A program made the position numbers and the translations under genes. Shown here in pieces: positions 7,165 to 10,386 of a stretch of 10,386 bases of DNA. Each line of letters begins with the position of its first letter. Positions within the stretch are counted from its first letter, which is position 1. This DNA is from Zetaproteobacteria bacterium (GTDB taxonomy: Bacteria; Pseudomonadota; Zetaproteobacteria; Mariprofundales; Mariprofundaceae), in the NCBI GenBank assembly GCA_021545665.1, contig JAJRTX010000194.1:1-10386 (forward strand), given 5' to 3'. A model generated the notes under the pieces. It made no database searches. It worked only from the letters and a program-made list of their open reading frames with translations, and was not told where the DNA came from.

Positions 7165-7306
7165 GCGGTTCAGCGTCGTAAATAGTTAGCAAGTCGTGCA
7201 GTGCTGGTCTCATTTTGGGGCCAGCACTCATGCGTCGCCCATTCGGGCATAGCAAGTTCCAAAAATGAATTACTGACCCATTTGGGTTGCTCATCAGGAG
7301 AATGAT
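7165..7306 (+). other. Structured intergenic region after the capsid gene
   Basis: This is the longest gap between genes in the window (142 nt). It contains a long hairpin (7200-7228), a four-pair GCCC-ATTC-GGGC hairpin (7237-7248), a four-pair ACCC-ATTT-GGGT hairpin (7276-7287) and the AGGAG ribosome site (7296-7300) for the next gene, 6 nt before its ATG. No open reading frame of note and no clear promoter was found. Confidence 0.65.
7200..7228 (+). promoter_or_regulatory. Strong RNA hairpin downstream of the capsid gene
   Basis: AGTGCTGG (7200-7207) pairs perfectly with CCAGCACT (7221-7228). The inner TCTC (7208-7211) and GGGG (7217-7220) extend this to 12 pairs with two U-G wobbles around an ATTTT loop. 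No T tract follows, so it is a poor intrinsic terminator. It may instead protect or delimit the coat mRNA (inference). Confidence 0.7.
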
Positions 7307-7816
7307 ATGAGTGGTACAAACTTCAGAACTGGCGTTGCATCGCGAACGCAATACAGTGGATCGACGGCAGCGGCTGACAAATCCAAGAATAACGCGACGA
7401 CGAAATTCATCCGCAGGCAGGCTGTTATCCGCTGCGATGCACAGACAACGGAAACGCGGACCGGGTTTACGCTTCCTGCTACAGCGATTGTCCATGATGT
7501 ATTTTTGAACGTCATCACGGCAGATGCCACTGAGACGGTCGATGTCGGCACAATGGGCACCTCTAATGATCCGAACGGGTTTCTTGCCGCAGCATCACTT
7601 GGCGCGACGGGGCTTGTTTTTGGCTCATTGCTCGATGGCGCTGTTACTCGCGGTGCACTGCTCAGTGAAATCACCGAAGCAGTGACGGCAGCAGCCCGCA
7701 AACCTAATATTACCGCTGGCGGAGACCCTGTTTCATACACATGCTCTGCCGGATCAGATACAGCGGTGTTCGATATTATTATCGACTACACCGAGGTTGT
7801 CGCAGAGGCTAACTAA
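7307..7816 (+). CDS. Putative beta-rich virion protein (second cement/decoration candidate)
   Basis: The product is 169 residues with a Ser/Thr/Ala/Asn-rich, probably flexible N-terminus (1-33). A series of beta strands follows, including FTLPATAIVHDVFLNVI (54-70), TVDVGTM (77-83) and SDTAVFDIIIDYTEVV (150-165). Between them DPNGFLAAAS (88-97) and GAVTRGALLS (111-120) form loops or a short helix. The alternating strand pattern suggests a jelly-roll or sandwich fold. I recall similar unnamed proteins next to coat genes, some with the same TLPA-x-A-x-V and DVGT-x-DP(D/N)GF pattern. No enzyme motif or export signal is present. It lies between a structured RNA region and a terminator, as the last gene of the head unit. 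A decoration or cement role is inferred from fold impression and position; a head-completion role is possible. Confidence 0.68.
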   Translation: MSGTNFRTGVASRTQYSGSTAAADKSKNNATTKFIRRQAVIRCDAQTTETRTGFTLPATAIVHDVFLNVITADATETVDVGTMGTSNDPNGFLAAASLGATGLVFGSLLDGAVTRGALLSEITEAVTAAARKPNITAGGDPVSYTCSAGSDTAVFDIIIDYTEVVAEAN

Positions 7817-7825
7817 CGGATACAT

Positions 7826-7849
7826 GAGGGGCTTCGGCCCCTCGATTTT
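7826..7849 (+). terminator. Rho-independent terminator with UUCG loop
   Basis: A perfect seven-pair stem, GAGGGGC (7826-7832) with GCCCCTC (7837-7843), closes a TTCG tetraloop and is followed by GATTTT. The C(UUCG)G loop is unusually stable. It starts 10 nt after the preceding stop codon. The T tract is short (4), so partial read-through into the tail genes is likely. The T run lies only on the + side, so it acts on the head-gene transcript. Confidence 0.85.
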
Positions 7850-7850
7850 G

Positions 7851-7862
7851 CCTGAATTCAGG
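7851..7862. promoter_or_regulatory. Perfect 12-bp palindrome after the terminator
   Basis: CCTGAATTCAGG is a perfect inverted repeat with no spacer, placed between the terminator and the ribosome site (GAGG, 7872-7875) of the adaptor gene. It could be a dimeric protein binding site or merely chance. No matching -35/-10 pair is visible around it. Confidence 0.4.
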
Positions 7863-7881
7863 TATTACTTCGAGGCAGAGC

Positions 7882-8901
7882 ATGGCATTTTCCGGAGATA
7901 AAACTTGGGCGCTTACACGCAATGACATCATCAATTCTGCGCTCAGGAAGATCGGGGAATATGATTCTACAGAAGCAGCGACAAGCGATGAAATAGACAG
8001 TGCATCCATGGCGCTGAATGCCTTGATAAAAGAATGGTCAGGGCAGGGGGTTGGGCTGTGGCTTAGACAGGTGACTTACCTCATGCTTAATCGTGGCATT
8101 CATACTTACCAGCTTGGGTCATCTGGAGGAGTGACTGGCGTTCTTGATAATTTTCATTTTTTATCAGAAGGGCAAATAAAAGAAAATACAATAAAATCAG
8201 ATGAGACTGCTTCTGAAGTCGTCATTAGTATTGACGATACTACATGGGATAATTATTTATCATCCGGTATAGCAAAACCAACTTCCGGGAATATCGGGAT
8301 AAGGCTTGATGATCTTTCGATACACTGGTCAACGATATCCGCTGTTGGTGCGGATACGATAACAATAAATGACGCCCTCCCAAGTGCTGCAAGTGCAGGG
8401 AATAAGGTTTATACATATATAAACAGAGCGCCGCGCCCACGAGGAATTGTTTCTGCTTATCGAAGGTCAACATCAGGATATGATTCAGAGGTTCGCCTTA
8501 TAGGCCGGATAGAATATGAGCAATTAAGTACAAAAAGTAGTTCAGGGCCGCCTACAGCTATTCATTATGAGCCAAATTTAGCGTCATATTCTTCTGGCGA
8601 TTACAACGCTGTACTTAGAGTATGGCCAGCTAAAAATCCTAAAGACCATGACAAGCTGGTAATGGTTACTGAGCACTACCCAGACGATATGGACTCGTCT
8701 GCTGATAACCCTCAGTTTCCTTCAGAATGGAGCAATGCGCTTATCTGGAATCTTGCCCTTGAGCTTTCATTTGAATATACCGTTGATACGCTTACTCGCA
8801 GAGAAATCAAGTCAATGGCCAGAGAGAAGAAAGATACTCTATTCGATATGGCGGATGTGGAAAATGCCGATGTAATCTTCACTATGGGGGGAGAAGGGTA
8901 A
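7882..8901 (+). CDS. Head-to-tail adaptor, P22 gp4-like
   Basis: P22 gp4-type adaptors bind under the portal after packaging and seal the head. The 339-residue product begins with a helical domain typical of the family: LTRNDIINSALRKIGEYD (residues 11-28), then SMALNALIKEWSGQGVGLWL (42-61). A beta-strand insertion follows (about 108-181), with VVISIDDTT, NIGIRLDD, STISAVGADTITIND and NKVYTYI. The family's core then resumes at RAPRPRGIVSAYRR (182-195), followed by YNAVLRVWPA and a final helical region with WSNALIWNLALELSFEY. It is about twice the P22 gp4 length (166 aa) because of the insertion and the longer C-terminal part. GAGG (7872-7875) lies 6 nt before the ATG. Coding DNA at about 8141-8270 is unusually AT-rich. 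The hub gene begins 2 nt after the stop. Confidence 0.82.
   Translation: MAFSGDKTWALTRNDIINSALRKIGEYDSTEAATSDEIDSASMALNALIKEWSGQGVGLWLRQVTYLMLNRGIHTYQLGSSGGVTGVLDNFHFLSEGQIKENTIKSDETASEVVISIDDTTWDNYLSSGIAKPTSGNIGIRLDDLSIHWSTISAVGADTITINDALPSAASAGNKVYTYINRAPRPRGIVSAYRRSTSGYDSEVRLIGRIEYEQLSTKSSSGPPTAIHYEPNLASYSSGDYNAVLRVWPAKNPKDHDKLVMVTEHYPDDMDSSADNPQFPSEWSNALIWNLALELSFEYTVDTLTRREIKSMAREKKDTLFDMADVENADVIFTMGGEG
8890..8898 (+). promoter_or_regulatory. Ribosome binding site deciding the GTG start of the hub gene
   Basis: GGAGAAGGG lies at the end of the adaptor gene. Its AAGG part is 6 nt before the GTG at 8904. No ATG in this frame occurs near the conserved N-terminus, so GTG is the likely start. 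Confidence 0.65.
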
Positions 8902-8903
8902 GC

Positions 8904-10386
8904 GTGGAATTTCCTGGGTTCATTGGTGGGGCATACGAAGGGGTATCGAAAAACGCCAATGCGCAGACATGCATCAACCTGTATACAGAGCCAGGGTTCA
9001 CCGAAGGGCGATCCATGCTTATAGGTACTCCCGGATATGCAGAACTTACACTTGGCGGGAATACTGCCGATGCATATGACGACGCCACAACGATAACGGG
9101 CATCACATCTTCCGGGACAACTGCGACGGTTACCTATACCAACCACGGGTTTAACACCGGGTGGAATATCGTTATTACAGGCGCGAATGAGACAGAATAC
9201 AATGGCACTTACACGATAACCGTTACGACAAAAGACCAGTTTACGTATACATTCGCCGGATCTTCTACTTCTCCGGCAACCGGGACGATTCAGGCGCAGA
9301 CTAACGGCGGTAATTACCCGGCAGAAGTTCGTGCCATAATCAGGAGCGTGAATTTTTCAGGCGGGCAAACGTGTTTGGCTGTTATTGGGAACCGCGTCTA
9401 CGATCTTGCGCTTTCAGGAACATTCAATTACTCAAAATCAACGGCACGGCTGAACAGCGTTACCGGCCCTGTTTCATGGGAAACAATGGGGGATCAGCTT
9501 AACAAAGGCGTGGTTATCTGCGATGGGGTGGCAGCGCATAACTCGTCTTTATCCGGTGTAACTCCTGTAAGCCTGTATTCGACGACCGGAACAGCATGGG
9601 ACAATCTTGCCCTTTCTCCATCAAACACTGCGACGTTCATGGATGGATATATCATTCGGGACGATATCAACAATACCGGGCGCTTTGTTTATTCAGACCT
9701 CTATGACGTATCCGTAGAGTCGATTTTCTCTTTTGCCACTGCGGAAGGCAGCCCCGACGATCTGAAAGCGGTTCTGGCATCAAGACGGAACTTATGGTTG
9801 CTTGGCGAGGAAACGGCTGAGGTTTGGGGGACAACAGGAGACCTTGATAACCCGTTTCAACGATTCCAGGGGGGGTTTTCTCAGATTGGGATATCCGCTC
9901 CCATGACAGCGCAGAAATTCGATAACTCGATTGTTTGGCTTGCCAACAACAGGCGTGGCGGACGATATGTTGTCAGGGCTGGCGAAGGATTCCAGGCAGT
10001 GCAGATAAGCCCGCCGCAGATAAATTACCAGCTCGACAGCTATTCAACGGTCTCTGATGCGTTCGCCGTGGTAATCAACTGGAAAGGGCATGAGTGGTAT
10101 GTGCTGACGTTCCCTACCGAAAACATTACATGGGTATACGATGCAGCATCAAAAATATGGCACCAGTGGCGAAGCGGGGCGACTTATACGAAACAGCGAC
10201 ACATTATGAACTGCCACAATTATTTCTTTGATCGACCAAATGCATACGGCCCTACTTCAACAGGAAGCTGGGGAGACAAGCACCTGATCGGAACCAACAA
10301 CGGCACAGGGAAAATATACGTTCTGTCTGATGGATATTATGACGATGCCGGGACGGCAATTTACAGGGAAAGAACCGCGCCGCATA
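8904..10386 (+). CDS. P22 gp10-like tail hub / packaged-DNA stabilisation protein (3' partial)
   Basis: P22 gp10 joins the gp4 adaptor ring to the tail needle and tailspikes and keeps packaged DNA in the head. The frame is open for 494 codons from GTG 8904 to the right edge. Family features are EFPGFIGGAY (residues 2-11), NANAQTCINLYTEPG (17-31), GTPGY (41-45), LWLLGEETAEVWGTTG (297-312), PFQRFQGGFSQIGISAP (317-333) and WLANNRRGG-x-YVVRAGEGF soon after. A separate beta module (about 62-130), with TVTYTNHGFNTGW, ITGANETEYNGTYTITV, QFTYTF and a Pro-Ala-Thr-Gly end, interrupts the usual N-terminal part between GTPGY and EVRAIIR. P22 gp10 is 472 aa, so with this insertion only a modest C-terminal part is missing. 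It follows the adaptor gene by 2 nt and is probably co-translated. The family call is confident; the true C-terminus is unseen. Confidence 0.87.
   Translation, partial: MEFPGFIGGAYEGVSKNANAQTCINLYTEPGFTEGRSMLIGTPGYAELTLGGNTADAYDDATTITGITSSGTTATVTYTNHGFNTGWNIVITGANETEYNGTYTITVTTKDQFTYTFAGSSTSPATGTIQAQTNGGNYPAEVRAIIRSVNFSGGQTCLAVIGNRVYDLALSGTFNYSKSTARLNSVTGPVSWETMGDQLNKGVVICDGVAAHNSSLSGVTPVSLYSTTGTAWDNLALSPSNTATFMDGYIIRDDINNTGRFVYSDLYDVSVESIFSFATAEGSPDDLKAVLASRRNLWLLGEETAEVWGTTGDLDNPFQRFQGGFSQIGISAPMTAQKFDNSIVWLANNRRGGRYVVRAGEGFQAVQISPPQINYQLDSYSTVSDAFAVVINWKGHEWYVLTFPTENITWVYDAASKIWHQWRSGATYTKQRHIMNCHNYFFDRPNAYGPTSTGSWGDKHLIGTNNGTGKIYVLSDGYYDDAGTAIYRERTAPH

Noticed and set aside
7200..7228. 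Intrinsic terminator after the capsid gene
   Set aside because: The stem is strong but no T tract follows, so it was listed as a hairpin of unknown role.
7294..7740. 148-codon open frame on the - strand opposite the 169-aa gene
   Set aside because: It mirrors the + strand gene, shows no recognisable domain and would be the lone reverse gene in the module.
1..10386. CRISPR array, tRNA gene, insertion sequence, integrase or defence genes
   Set aside because: No spaced direct repeats, cloverleaf-like sequence, transposase motif or terminal inverted repeats were seen by eye. All coding space is taken by structural genes.

Overview
The window is the late structural (packaging, head and head-to-tail) module of a tailed double-stranded DNA phage or prophage. 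All eleven genes I can support lie on the + strand, nearly end to end. The tail genes resemble those of P22-type short-tailed phages, so a podovirus-like virion is likely. Base composition is moderate, roughly half G+C by eye. Most genes have AGGAG/GAGG-type ribosome sites, and there is a UUCG-loop terminator, which suits a Gram-negative and probably proteobacterial host. The host cannot be named from this sequence, and no integrase, tRNA or att site is visible.

Layout: large terminase (40-1545); portal (1549-3705); a small acidic helical protein (3702-3971); a GroES-like co-chaperonin (3958-4404); a scaffold-like protein (4415-5161); a 150-residue conserved-looking protein of unknown role (5173-5625); a beta-rich candidate decoration/cement protein (5686-6255); the major capsid protein (6259-7164); a 142-nt gap with three hairpins; a second beta-rich virion protein candidate (7307-7816); a rho-independent terminator plus a 12-bp palindrome (7826-7862); a P22 gp4-like head-to-tail adaptor (7882-8901); and a P22 gp10-like tail hub / DNA-stabilisation protein (8904 to beyond the right edge).

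How it works together (inference from gene families): scaffold and coat build a procapsid around the portal, perhaps with the phage GroES adapting the host GroEL chamber to the coat or another virion protein. Terminase pumps DNA through the portal, cement proteins reinforce the shell, and the gp4-like and gp10-like proteins close the portal and start the tail. The terminator at 7826 divides head genes from tail genes.

The points most worth a second look are the GroES-like gene with an enlarged roof-loop region embedded in the head operon, the beta-domain insertions in both head-to-tail connector proteins (one next to a markedly AT-rich patch), and the structured RNA region after the capsid gene. 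I see nothing that is clearly a wholly new system. The individual families are recognisable, and the novelty is in their combination and insertions.
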